DNA from: Pedobacter soli
GTDB lineage: Bacteria; Bacteroidota; Bacteroidia; Sphingobacteriales; Sphingobacteriaceae
DNA: 64,000 nt
Reading direction: 5' to 3'
Assembly: GCF_900101435.1 (NCBI RefSeq)
Contig: NZ_FMZH01000002.1
Span: forward strand, 62,001-126,000
Part shown: one piece after another, positions 25,684 through 34,109 of the stretch
How the letters are laid out: each line of letters starts with the position of its first letter
Position numbering within the stretch: the stretch's first letter is position 1
The notes under the pieces: generated by a model
Told to the model about the DNA's origin: nothing
Database searches by the model: none
The model's input: the letters and a program-made list of their open reading frames with translations, nothing else
Program-made: the position numbers and the translations under genes

Positions 25684-26041
25684 AACATTAAGATTTATAA
25701 TTAGATAATCACTTTTAGCCGGAAATTGTTTTGGAAAAAGCAGAAAGACTAAAGACCAAAGCAGAAAGGCCAAAGATTAAAGTTCAAATGCAACCTGTGG
25801 CTATATGAAAAATCTCGAATGATTCATCATCCGAGATTTTAACTGTAATGCTTTTATCGTTAAAAGAGAGAGATTCTGGCCTGCGCCAGAATGACGGAAC
25901 GATTATTCGTGCCTTGGTGGTTAATACTAATTTATTTAAAGACCTTCTCCAAATTTATAATTAGGAGCCACACTTACCGGCAGTTTACCCGTTGGTACCA
26001 ATCTGTTATTAATTACGGCTTTGTGGTTAATACTAATTTAT
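25684..26041. other. Intergenic region with hairpins and a duplicated gene end
   Basis: 358 bp without a gene. It holds a hairpin at 25809-25840 (AAAATCTCG/CGAGATTTT), a hairpin at 25873-25892 (ATTCTGGC-CTGC-GCCAGAAT) and, at 25917-26020, an exact second copy of the last part of the neighbouring GH3 gene. Confidence 0.8.
25917..26020 (-). pseudogene. Duplicated 3' end of the GH3 gene (104 bp, exact)
   Basis: Every base of 25917-26020 recurs at 26023-26126, a period of 106 bp with a TT linker. The second copy includes the last ~28 codons and the stop of the GH3 gene; the first copy has no gene attached. Confidence 0.9.
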
Positions 26042-27742
26042 TTAAAGACCTTCTCCAAATTTATAATTAGGAGCCACACTTACCGGCAGTTTACCCGTTG
26101 GTACCAATCTGTTATTAATTACGGCTGCGGCCGAAACCTGCATGTAATCTTCTTTTTGATAAGCTATAACAAGTCCTTTGCTATTTTCCAGTCCTGGTAA
26201 ACCTGCCAGGTTGTATGGATTAGCAAATAGCGCAAAAACAGCATTTTTTCCTGATAATTCTTTAATGAAATTCTTTACGCCGGCATTTAGCGGCATGTTA
26301 TTGGCCGGACGTGAGCGGCTATCATGAATACCAACAATAACCTGATCAAACGCACCGATTTCGCGGGCAATGTTCGAGATTTGAGTTGGATTGGCATCTT
26401 TATCCAGAACATAATAAACCGAGTTATAGTAGCCTTTAGCAATTTCTTTCTGGAAAGTGGTAACTGAAGGTACACCAATACTGATGATAGCAGTTCTTCT
26501 AATGGGTATTAACCGTTTGATGTAATCTTTACCTTTTAATAACGTAACTGATGCATTGGCAAGTTCCTGTACCAATGCATTGCTGGCATTCCGGTTAACG
26601 GCAGCAACTATCCCTTGTGTTACCACGGTATCCTTTTTGGCTAAACCTGCCCAGTATTTTGCGGTTAATATCTTGCGTACGCTTGCATCGATATCTTTCA
26701 TGCTTATACGGTCTTGTCTAACCGCTTTACGTACCAGTTTAATGGCCCTATCGCTATTTTCAGAAAGCTCGAGGATATCGTTCCCCGCAATAATTCCCAT
26801 TAAATCGGCTTCGCCGTTTTTAAAATATTTAACCACACCTTTCATGTCCATTGCATCAGAAATGATCAGACCTTTAAATCCAAGTTTTTGCTTTAAAATG
26901 CCGGTAACAATAGGTTTAGAAAGGGTAGAAGGCAAATTCGGTGTGTTATCAAGTGATGGAATATTCATGTGGGCAATCATCACACCCGACGCGCCCTGTT
27001 TAATCAGTTCTTTAAAAGGGTACATTTCTAAAGTATCTAACCGGGTAGCCGAAAAGGTTAGTTGTGGCAAATCGTAGTGCGAATCTACATCGGTATCGCC
27101 ATGGCCCGGAAAGTGCTTTAAAGTGGTTAGTAAACCGCCATCTTGCATGCCTTTCATATAGGCGGCAACTTTGGTTGCTACATTGTATTTATTTTCGCCA
27201 AAAGAACGGTAGTTAATTACCGGATTTTTGGGATTGTTGTTAATGTCCGCGTCAGGAGCCAAATTCATCTGCATGCCCATGCGTTTGTAATCTTTGGCCA
27301 CCTCTAAGCCCATTTTATACAAAAGATCCTTGTTTTGGATAGCGCCAAGAGTCATCTGGTAAGGATAAGAAATAGTACTGTCTAAGCGCATACCTAAACC
27401 CCATTCGCCATCATTAGCTACAATTAAGGGCACATGGCTTAATTTCTGATAGGCATTGGTGGCAATGGCCTGCCGGCCCGGACCGCCCTGAAAAAAGATT
27501 ACCCCGCCCAACTGTTCGCGTTTAATCACCTGGCCAACCGAATCGGTATATTTTTGCCCGAGGTTAGTGTGCGCGCGTACAAAGAACATCTGTGCAATGC
27601 GCTCCCGGCGGTTTAGTTTATTGAAAACCGAATCGACCCATTTAGGCTGATTGGCTAACATTTCTAAATAAGATTTTTGTTGTGCACTGCCAGAAAACGC
27701 AGCGCCACAGAGGGCAATGAGTATAAAAAGATTTTTTTTCAC
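26042..27742 (-). CDS. Glycoside hydrolase family 3, NagZ-like beta-N-acetylhexosaminidase
   Basis: 566 aa with GTG start at 27742 and signal peptide MKKNLFILIALCGAAFSGSAQ. The catalytic TIM barrel has VPLIVANDGEWGLGMRL, LAPDADINNNPKNPVI, KHFPGHGDTDVDSHYDLP (the NagZ-type KHFPGHG(x)TxxDSH loop) and LIISDAMDMKGV with the nucleophile Asp. A GH3 C-terminal domain follows from about 390. Many Bacteroidota relatives continue into a beta-lactamase-like domain; here the chain stops at KFGEGL. Role: removing GlcNAc or related sugars, possibly in peptidoglycan turnover outside the cytoplasm. Confidence 0.9.
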   Translation of the reverse strand: MKKNLFILIALCGAAFSGSAQQKSYLEMLANQPKWVDSVFNKLNRRERIAQMFFVRAHTNLGQKYTDSVGQVIKREQLGGVIFFQGGPGRQAIATNAYQKLSHVPLIVANDGEWGLGMRLDSTISYPYQMTLGAIQNKDLLYKMGLEVAKDYKRMGMQMNLAPDADINNNPKNPVINYRSFGENKYNVATKVAAYMKGMQDGGLLTTLKHFPGHGDTDVDSHYDLPQLTFSATRLDTLEMYPFKELIKQGASGVMIAHMNIPSLDNTPNLPSTLSKPIVTGILKQKLGFKGLIISDAMDMKGVVKYFKNGEADLMGIIAGNDILELSENSDRAIKLVRKAVRQDRISMKDIDASVRKILTAKYWAGLAKKDTVVTQGIVAAVNRNASNALVQELANASVTLLKGKDYIKRLIPIRRTAIISIGVPSVTTFQKEIAKGYYNSVYYVLDKDANPTQISNIAREIGAFDQVIVGIHDSRSRPANNMPLNAGVKNFIKELSGKNAVFALFANPYNLAGLPGLENSKGLVIAYQKEDYMQVSAAAVINNRLVPTGKLPVSVAPNYKFGEGL

Positions 27743-27852
27743 TTGTTTTGTTGTATCAGGTCAGCTAAATTAATAAACCAAAGCCGTATTAAACAAAAAC
27801 TAATCCAAGTAATCGATTTAATACAGTAGGTTTTAAAAAAGGCATTGGGTGC

Positions 27853-28428
27853 TTAAGATTTATACATTCCCTTACCTTCAATAAAATCGATTACCTTATC
27901 GGGTAGGAAAAACTGAACATTCTTTCGTGCTTTAATTGCCTTGCGGATAAAGGTTGAAGAAATTTCCATTAAAGGTGTTTGGGTAAAAGTGATTGCCGGA
28001 TGGTTTTCCCACTCTTTAACGTTTGCTCCAGGCCTCGGGTACACATAAATCTGATAGTTTTTTAACAGTACCTCGTAGTTTTTCCACTTTTTAAAAGAAA
28101 CGAGGTTATCAGCTCCCATAATCAGTACAAATTCTTTTTCAGGATATTTTTCCTGCAGGTAAGCTAAGGTATCAACGGTATATGAGGGCTGTGGGAGGGC
28201 AAATTCAATATCGCTAACGCGGATGTGTTCGGCATTTTCGGTTGCCAGTTTGGCCATCTCCAAACGGTCGTACATATTGGTTAAACCATTTTTATCCTTT
28301 AGCGGGTTATGCGGTGAAACCACCAGCCAAACCTCAACCAGTTCGGTATGGTTAGCCATGTAGTTGGCGATAATTAAATGACCGGTGTGGATGGGGTTGT
28401 AGGAACCGAAGAAGAGACCAGTTTTCAT
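27853..28428 (-). CDS. nadD: Nicotinate-nucleotide adenylyltransferase
   Basis: 191 aa. GLFFGSYNPIHTGHLIIANYM with HTGH at 14-17, VSPHNPLKDK, LPQPSYTVDTLAYL, VLIMGADNLVSFKKWKNYE and ISSTFIRKAI give the complete NadD signature. It adenylates nicotinate mononucleotide in NAD synthesis. Last of the yicC-gmk-nadD row, 122 bp behind gmk with a repeat in the gap. Confidence 0.96.
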   Translation of the reverse strand: MKTGLFFGSYNPIHTGHLIIANYMANHTELVEVWLVVSPHNPLKDKNGLTNMYDRLEMAKLATENAEHIRVSDIEFALPQPSYTVDTLAYLQEKYPEKEFVLIMGADNLVSFKKWKNYEVLLKNYQIYVYPRPGANVKEWENHPAITFTQTPLMEISSTFIRKAIKARKNVQFFLPDKVIDFIEGKGMYKS

Positions 28429-28444
28429 GTTTCAGTATTTGTGT

Positions 28445-28547
28445 CCGTCATTGCGAGGCTGGATTGAGCGAGCCGAAGCAATCTAATTTGCAAAAAGATT
28501 GCTTCACCCTTGTGCTCTTTTCCCGTCGCTGCAGTTCGCAATGATGG
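28445..28547. repeat. Nested inverted repeat between gmk and nadD
   Basis: Outer arms CCGTCATTGCGA (28445-28456) and TCGCAATGATGG (28536-28547) pair at 11 of 12 positions; inner arms GAAGCAATCT (28475-28484) and AGATTGCTTC (28496-28505) pair perfectly. A half copy with both words is at 33165-33203. Confidence 0.75.
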
Positions 28548-28550
28548 AAT

Positions 28551-29117
28551 TTATTTCTTCAAGAAATTCCCTACCAATTGCTCGGCTTCTGCACAGGCTG
28601 TTGCCAGATCATAATTCTTTAAAATCACATCAAACTTATTGGCATACAGCAATTCTTTTTCGGCTTTAACAAAGCGCTCCTGTAATTTTTCAGGGCTATC
28701 CGTTCCGCGGCCGCTTAAACGCTCTTTTAATACCTCTAACGATGGTGGCTGAACAAAAATGGCCAGTGCGTCTTCTTCGTATTTTCTTTTTAAACGGATA
28801 CCTCCTTCAACATCAATGTCGAAAATAACATGTTTACCTTCGTTCCAGATCCGTTCGATCTCCGAGCGTAAAGTGCCATAAAAAGTGCCGTTGTAAACTT
28901 CTTCAAACTCTACAAATTCCTGGTGGGCTACTTTATGTAAAAACTCTTCCTTACTGATAAAATAATAGTCGTTCTCGTGTTTTTCAGTTCCCCTTAACTC
29001 GCGCGTAGTTGCAGAAATAGAAAAGCTCAGCTCAGGAAATTTCTTTAATAAATGATGTACAATAGTTGTTTTACCTGCTCCTGATGGTGCCGAAAATATA
29101 ATTAATTTGCCTTGCAT
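28551..29117 (-). CDS. gmk: Guanylate kinase
   Basis: 188 aa. P-loop IFSAPSGAGKTTIVHHLL at residues 7-24, SISATTRELRGTEKHENDYYFISKEEF (GMP-binding), FVEFEEVYNGTFYGTLRSEIERI, and VIFDIDVEGGIRLKRKY. Converts GMP to GDP. Placed between yicC and nadD as in many Bacteroidota. Confidence 0.97.
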   Translation of the reverse strand: MQGKLIIFSAPSGAGKTTIVHHLLKKFPELSFSISATTRELRGTEKHENDYYFISKEEFLHKVAHQEFVEFEEVYNGTFYGTLRSEIERIWNEGKHVIFDIDVEGGIRLKRKYEEDALAIFVQPPSLEVLKERLSGRGTDSPEKLQERFVKAEKELLYANKFDVILKNYDLATACAEAEQLVGNFLKK

Positions 29118-29175
29118 TTTTAATAGTTTTGCGATTGGCGTCTGGCGTTAAGCGCTTATCGCTTTCCGCCCAACG

Positions 29176-30051
29176 TTACAACACATTCAGTAATTGTTCT
29201 TTTATCTTTTCTAATTCTTCTTTCATTCCCACCACAAACTGTTGCATTTGGGCATCGTTAGCCTTAGCACCCATGGTGTTAATCTCTCTTCCTATTTCCT
29301 GCGAGATAAAGCCCATTTTTTTACCGTTTGCTTCCTTGCTGGTTAACGTTTGTAAAAAGTAGTCGCAATGACTTTTTAAACGTGTTTTTTCTTCCGTGAT
29401 GTCAATCTTATCAATGTAGTAGATCAACTCTTGTTCAAAACGGTTCTGGTCGATGTTAACCTTACCCACCGCATCCTCTAAAAACTGGTTAAATTTATCG
29501 CGGATAGCGGTAATTCTTTTGGGCTCCAGTTCTTCAACAGATTTAAAGTACGACAGGATATTTTTAATGCGCAATTCTAAATCGGCCTTTAAAACGGCAC
29601 CTTCATCTTCCCTGAACTGGTTAAAATTGGCCAGGGCCTCAGTAAAAATCTTGTAAAGGTGGTTCCACTCGTCTTCGCTAACACTTTCTTCCTTATAGCT
29701 AATTACATCAGGGAAAGTTAAGGCTGTTTGCAGCAAATTGCTGCTATCGGCACCTAACTCGTTGTTAACGGCAACCAGTTGCTGGTAATAGTGGCTCAAT
29801 AAAGCAGTATTAATGGTAGCTCCTGTAACTTCGCCATTGCTGCGTTCTACATTGATGCTTAAACTTACTTTTCCTCTTTCAATATCTTTGCTGCATACAT
29901 TGCGCAAGATCAATTCTTTATCGGAGAAAGATTTAGGATATTTTAAATTGAGCTCCAGGAATTTGCTGTTGAGCGATTTGATTTCGACACTATACTTCGC
30001 ATTTGCATAATCGGCTGTTGCTAAGCCGTATCCTGTCATGGATTTTATCAT
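29176..30051 (-). CDS. YicC/YloC family endoribonuclease
   Basis: 291 aa from the ATG at 30051. Starts MIKSMTGYGLATADYANAKYSVEIKSLNSKFLELNLKYP and ends with the conserved RLKSHCDYFLQTLTSKEANGKKMGFISQEIGREINTMGAKANDAQMQQFVVGMKEELEKIKEQ, both hallmarks of the YicC family. E. coli YicC is reported to take part in small-RNA turnover. A TATCTTTG box lies just 3 nt before the ATG, so the mRNA may be leaderless. First gene of the yicC-gmk-nadD row. Confidence 0.93.
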   Translation of the reverse strand: MIKSMTGYGLATADYANAKYSVEIKSLNSKFLELNLKYPKSFSDKELILRNVCSKDIERGKVSLSINVERSNGEVTGATINTALLSHYYQQLVAVNNELGADSSNLLQTALTFPDVISYKEESVSEDEWNHLYKIFTEALANFNQFREDEGAVLKADLELRIKNILSYFKSVEELEPKRITAIRDKFNQFLEDAVGKVNIDQNRFEQELIYYIDKIDITEEKTRLKSHCDYFLQTLTSKEANGKKMGFISQEIGREINTMGAKANDAQMQQFVVGMKEELEKIKEQLLNVL

Positions 30052-30054
30052 GCG

Positions 30055-30062
30055 CAAAGATA
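30055..30062 (-). promoter_or_regulatory. Putative -7 box touching the yicC start codon
   Basis: TATCTTTG, a perfect TAnnTTTG, ends 3 nt before the ATG. A TTTC sits where the -33 TTTG would be (19-bp spacer). Confidence 0.5.
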
Positions 30063-30179
30063 GGGTTTTAAGCTGAAAGCAGAAATAATAATGGCCGGGG
30101 CCTTAGAATTGTGGATAGTTGCAAATAAAATATGACACTGCTGATATTTTGAAAACCAACGTTCAGTTTTTCATCGCTT

Positions 30180-30375
30180 AAGCAGTCCCGCTTTACGCTT
30201 TACTTCGTTACACTCCGTGCCCGCTTCAATCGGGTTTAATTTTCAAGGCCTTAGCCTTTGGCCAAACCTGTTTCCTACAAAGTGCAGAACGTTGGCTCTT
30301 AAACCTGATGGGAGTGACATCCCCGTCCCGATAGCTATCGGGATATTCGGGATAAAACGGACAGCAGGACTGCTT
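30180..30375. repeat. Element-like unit with 9-bp terminal inverted repeats
   Basis: AAGCAGTCC (30180-30188) and GGACTGCTT (30367-30375) bound about 196 bp that hold an 18-bp perfect palindrome TCCCGATAGCTATCGGGA (30325-30342) and a CTTTGGCCAAA word at 30256-30266 that recurs at the right edge (30373-30383). No convincing gene. The rest of the 30052-30417 gap shows nothing else. Confidence 0.65.
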
Positions 30376-30417
30376 TGGCCAAAAGTACCGAAGTGTTCAT
30401 TTTCTAATAAAATGAGC

Positions 30418-31146
30418 CTATTTTTCCAATAGTTTTAAAATCGCTTCAAATGTTTTTTGCTTCAGCTTTTCTAAATCTTCTGCTGCCAAACCCTTTACTT
30501 CGATGGCTTCGCCAAATACCGTTTTAATAATGCCCGGATTTAACAAAAGCGGATCGGTGCGCGGTAAATGTGCTCTGCTGTTGCGTATGGCAAAAGGTAA
30601 AATGGGTGTTTGGGTTTCTATGGCCAGGCGGAAAGCACCATCGTAAAAAGGAGCCAATGGCTGGTCTGTTTTATTCATTGTTCCTTCAGGGAAAATTAAA
30701 ATCGATTGCCCCTCTGCCAGGTCTTTGCGTAATTCAGCTACCGAATGATCGCGGCTTTCGCGGCTGCTGCGGTCAATCATCACCACCAAACGTTTATAAA
30801 TCCAGCCAAAAACCGGTATTTTAAGCATTTCTATTTTCCCCAGCGGACTAAAAGCCTGCGGAATGCCAAGCACAATGGCAACGGCATCTAAAAACGAACT
30901 GTGGTTACCAACATAAATGTAAGCCCTTTCGGTGTCAATTGGAGTGGCCCGGGTGGTAAACCACAGGAAGGTTAATAAACTAAAGCCCCAGGCCCAGAAT
31001 TTCAAAAACCAGAACGAAATCTTGCGACCGGTTTTCTCGTTAAAAATGCCCATGCTGAGGATAATGAAGGGGCACACCATAACCATGAGTATAAAAAATA
31101 CAATTGCTGCGTACAATAAATAAAATCCGCCCAGTAGCTTTCTCAT
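30418..31146 (-). CDS. 1-acyl-sn-glycerol-3-phosphate acyltransferase (PlsC-like)
   Basis: 242 aa. N-terminal membrane helix (LLYAAIVFFILMVMVCPFIILSMG, 12-36) and a second one near 45-63. Acyltransferase motifs: VGNHSSFLDAVAI (HX4D, residues ~78-90), VMIDRSSRESRDHS, ILIFPEGTMNKTDQPLAPFYDGAFRLA, and TPILPFAIRN. It adds the second acyl chain in phospholipid synthesis, or acts on another lysolipid. Single gene. Confidence 0.9.
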   Translation of the reverse strand: MRKLLGGFYLLYAAIVFFILMVMVCPFIILSMGIFNEKTGRKISFWFLKFWAWGFSLLTFLWFTTRATPIDTERAYIYVGNHSSFLDAVAIVLGIPQAFSPLGKIEMLKIPVFGWIYKRLVVMIDRSSRESRDHSVAELRKDLAEGQSILIFPEGTMNKTDQPLAPFYDGAFRLAIETQTPILPFAIRNSRAHLPRTDPLLLNPGIIKTVFGEAIEVKGLAAEDLEKLKQKTFEAILKLLEK

Positions 31147-31338
31147 GTTATTAACGTTTTGTTAACAGTTTGAACGTGTAACAAATGTTAATTTTACGAA
31201 AAATATCTTAGAGATATGAAAGCATTTTTATTTGCTTTGGGATGTAACAATTAAAGCAGGAAACAAACAACAAAACCAATCTGCTGTTAAATTAGTGCAT
31301 CGCCAGGAAAGTCTAAATCAATTAACTCATTTAACGCC

Positions 31339-32055
31339 ATGAAGTCTTTAAAATTTATTGTCTTACTGATTGGCTTAATACCAGGTTTTAATGGTATGGC
31401 CCAAAACTTTATGCTTAAGGGTGTGGTGATTGAAAAAGGTTCGAATGTGCGGGTTGCCCTGGCCGAGATTACCAACCTGAACAATAAGATGGGGGCAACC
31501 AGCAACGAGATTGGCCTGTTTCAGCTCAATGCCAGGGTAGGAGATACCTTATTGGTTAAAAAAAGGAATTTAACCGATCAAAAACTGGTAGTTAAAACAG
31601 ACGATGATTTGGTAGTTTACCTGGTAAGAGGTAGTACTATGCTGGAAGAAGTAACGGTTAAAGGGCAGACTAAAAAGCAGGAAATGGAAGATATTAAGCG
31701 CGATTTTAAGAATAGCGGCTCTTTTTATGCGGGTAAACCACCATTAATTTTATTAAATCCCTTTGGTGGCAGCCCGTTAACATTTTTTTACGAGTTATTT
31801 GGGAAAACTCCAACCAGGGCGCGTAAATTTAACCGATATTATAAAAAAGAGCTGAGCTTAATTGAGATCGATAAATTTTTTAATAAAAGCCTGGTAACCA
31901 GTTATACCACATTAAGGGGAAAGGAACTGGATAAGTTTTTGCTTGATTATTATCCCAGCAGCAGTATGGCCAGCAACTGGAACAATTACGATGCGGTTAA
32001 ATACATCAAAGAGTCGGCTAAACAATATACCGATACTTTGAAACGTACCAATTAA
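31339..32055 (+). CDS. Secreted protein with carboxypeptidase-regulatory-like domain, paralog 1
   Basis: 238 aa. Signal peptide MKSLKFIVLLIGLIPGFNGMAQ. Residues 23-110 form a CarboxypepD_reg-like beta sandwich: LKGVVIEKGSNVRVALAEITNLNNKMGATSNEIGLFQLNARVGDTLLV, a pattern that in Bacteroidota usually precedes a TonB receptor barrel, but here no barrel follows. The C-terminal half (GKTPTRARKFNRYYKKELSLIEIDKFFNK) is basic and unknown. A close paralog starts 7 bp downstream, so they form a pair from tandem duplication. Confidence 0.8.
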   Translation: MKSLKFIVLLIGLIPGFNGMAQNFMLKGVVIEKGSNVRVALAEITNLNNKMGATSNEIGLFQLNARVGDTLLVKKRNLTDQKLVVKTDDDLVVYLVRGSTMLEEVTVKGQTKKQEMEDIKRDFKNSGSFYAGKPPLILLNPFGGSPLTFFYELFGKTPTRARKFNRYYKKELSLIEIDKFFNKSLVTSYTTLRGKELDKFLLDYYPSSSMASNWNNYDAVKYIKESAKQYTDTLKRTN

Positions 32056-32062
32056 ATACAAC

Positions 32063-32773
32063 ATGAAGAATTTTAAATTTATCATCATACTCATTCTTTT
32101 AACCACGATAGGCTTATTAGCCAAAGCGCAGGATTTTATTGTGAAAGGTGTGGTGATCGAAAAGGGGTCGAATATCCGGATTGCGCTATCAGAAATTACC
32201 AATTTGCGTACCGGTATTGGTGTAGGGAGTAATGATATTGGGATGTTTCAGCTTAAAGCTAAAGTTGGCGATACCCTTTTGGTAATAAAACGGAATCTGA
32301 TCGACCAAAGGGTGGTGGTAAAAAGCCAGCAAGATATTATTGTTTATCTGGTACGGGCAAGTACCACACTTGATGATGTAACCGTTTATGGTAATACCAA
32401 ACAGCAAGATTTAGCCGAAATTAAAAGGGAATATAAGAATAAAGGAGTATACAACGGTGGTAAAACTACCTTATTATCGGCTATATTCAGTCCGCTAAAT
32501 GCCCTGTACAATTTATTTGGTAGCGACCCCAAGAACGCACGCAGGTTTGGCCGTTATGCAGATAATGAGATTAAACAATCGCAGATTGATGTATATTTTA
32601 ACCAGAGTATCATTAAAAACAATACAGAATTAAGAGGCGATACCTTAGAGAAATATATGCTCAACTGCCGCCCTGAATTTGATAAAGCCCAATACTGGAA
32701 TAGCTACGATTACATTAAATATATTAAAGAATCTTCAAAGAAATTTACTGATACGCTCGGGAAAGGGAAGTAG
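32063..32773 (+). CDS. Secreted protein with carboxypeptidase-regulatory-like domain, paralog 2
   Basis: 236 aa. Signal peptide MKNFKFIIILILLTTIGLLAKAQ. Same layout as its neighbour and alignable end to end: VKGVVIEKGSNIRIALSEITNLRTGIGVGSNDIGMFQLKAKVGDTLLV, later YLVRASTTLDDVTVYGNTKQQDLAEIKREYKNKG, and an ending YDYIKYIKESSKKFTDTL against YDAVKYIKESAKQYTDTL. Roughly half of the residues agree by eye. Function unknown; periplasmic or surface location likely. Confidence 0.8.
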   Translation: MKNFKFIIILILLTTIGLLAKAQDFIVKGVVIEKGSNIRIALSEITNLRTGIGVGSNDIGMFQLKAKVGDTLLVIKRNLIDQRVVVKSQQDIIVYLVRASTTLDDVTVYGNTKQQDLAEIKREYKNKGVYNGGKTTLLSAIFSPLNALYNLFGSDPKNARRFGRYADNEIKQSQIDVYFNQSIIKNNTELRGDTLEKYMLNCRPEFDKAQYWNSYDYIKYIKESSKKFTDTLGKGK

Positions 32774-33287
32774 TAGGTGGGAGTCGTTAGTCTGGAGTCT
32801 TAAATCGGGAGCCGGTTGTGAGCATAGGGCATAGGGCAAATGTTCTGTTAACCATTGTGCCGTTTGCAGTTACTCATGACCAGTTTAAGCAATTAACCGA
32901 TTAACCATTGTACAGTTTGCGGTTTGCAGTTACTCATAACCAGTTTAAGCAATTAACCGATTAACCATTATAGTTTACAGTTGGCGGTTTGCAGTTACTA
33001 ATGAGGCCAGATGAATAAAGTTCGGAGTTGAGAGTCCAGTTAACCAATTAAACATTTAACCGATTAACCATTGTTCAGTTTACAGTTAGCGGTTTGCAGT
33101 TACTAATGGGACCAGATGAATAATTTTGGAGTTGGGTGTTTGGAGTCGGTTAATACAATCCAAAAGATTGCTTCAGCTCGCAAAGTCTGGCTTCGCAATG
33201 ACGATATTCGTTTGGCGTCAGTTAACCCTAATACAGTTTGCAATAGGCAGTTATCAATGAACTAATGACCAGTGAACTGATGAACTT
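32774..33287. repeat. Intergenic stretch of degenerate word-like tandem repeats
   Basis: 514 bp without a gene. Four diverged units begin with ACCATTG or ACCATTA at 32851, 32904, 32964 and 33067 and share words such as GTTTGCAGTTACT, CAGTTTAAGCAATTAACCGATTA and CCAGATGAATAA. GGAGTTG/GAGTC words lie at both ends, and a half copy of the 28.4-kb repeat at 33165-33203. Confidence 0.8.
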
Positions 33288-34016
33288 CTAAATGCTAAGT
33301 GCCTCGCAAGCCTTTTCTGCAGCTAGTTTTTCGGCGTTTTTCTTGTTATAGTCTCTTCCAGTACCATATTTTTCGCCTTCAACAATGGCGCTGATGGTAA
33401 ACAATTTGGCACTTTCGCCTTCACCATTCTGTACCAGTTCAAACATCACGTCTTTGCCGTGGCGCTGGCACCATTCAATCAGCTTGCTTTTGAAATTGGT
33501 TTCTGTTTGCTCGAGGGTATGGATATCGATGTGGGGCTTTACAATGCGGCGAAGCAAAAACTCTTTGGTAAAGTTATAGCCTTTATCCATGTAAATGGCC
33601 CCAACAATGGCTTCAAAAGCATCGCCGAGCATCGAATTGTGCTTGGTTTGAATGCTTACCGAGCGCTGATCGAATTGAATAAGCTTATCAAAACCAATTT
33701 TTTTGGCCAATTGGTTCAGGTTAGCCCGGTTTACAATTTTAGAACGCATTTCGGTTAAGAAACCTTCTTCTTTGTACGGATAATGTTTAAAAAGTAATTC
33801 TGCTATTACCGATCCTAAAACAGCATCGCCTAAAAACTCCAGACGTTCATTGCTGCTTCTGCTGCCATTTTTTAAAACCTTAGCCACAGAGCGGTGCCTG
33901 AACGCCATTTTATATAGCGTAACATTCCCTGGAATAAAGCCTAAAATATTTCTCAGCTTTTTAACAAACTCCTTTTCGGGAGAAAGATAAAGTTTATATA
34001 ATTTTAATATCGGCAT
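33288..34016 (-). CDS. rnc: Ribonuclease III
   Basis: 242 aa. Signature NERLEFLGDAVLG at 56-68, DAFEAIVGAIYMDKG with the second pair of acidic residues near 140, and a C-terminal double-stranded-RNA-binding domain (NFKSKLIEWCQRHGKDVMFELV to KKNAEKLAAEKACEAL). Processes rRNA and structured mRNA. Third gene of the acpP-fabF-rnc operon, 93 bp after fabF. Confidence 0.97.
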   Translation of the reverse strand: MPILKLYKLYLSPEKEFVKKLRNILGFIPGNVTLYKMAFRHRSVAKVLKNGSRSSNERLEFLGDAVLGSVIAELLFKHYPYKEEGFLTEMRSKIVNRANLNQLAKKIGFDKLIQFDQRSVSIQTKHNSMLGDAFEAIVGAIYMDKGYNFTKEFLLRRIVKPHIDIHTLEQTETNFKSKLIEWCQRHGKDVMFELVQNGEGESAKLFTISAIVEGEKYGTGRDYNKKNAEKLAAEKACEALSI

Positions 34017-34109
34017 TAAATAAATAACACAATTAACGGCTAATCAGCATATTTAACTAAGTTATCTATTTTTAATTAGCATACAAAATTATATGGCAGC
34101 TGCGCTAAA

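Noticed and set aside
30217..30432. 71-codon open frame between yicC and the PlsC gene
   Set aside because: It lies inside the inverted-repeat-bounded element and overlaps the end of plsC; more likely a translated repeat than a gene, though small ORFs here would repay a comparison.
32851..33130. CRISPR array
   Set aside because: Units differ in length and sequence, there is no constant repeat with unique spacers, and no cas gene is in the window.
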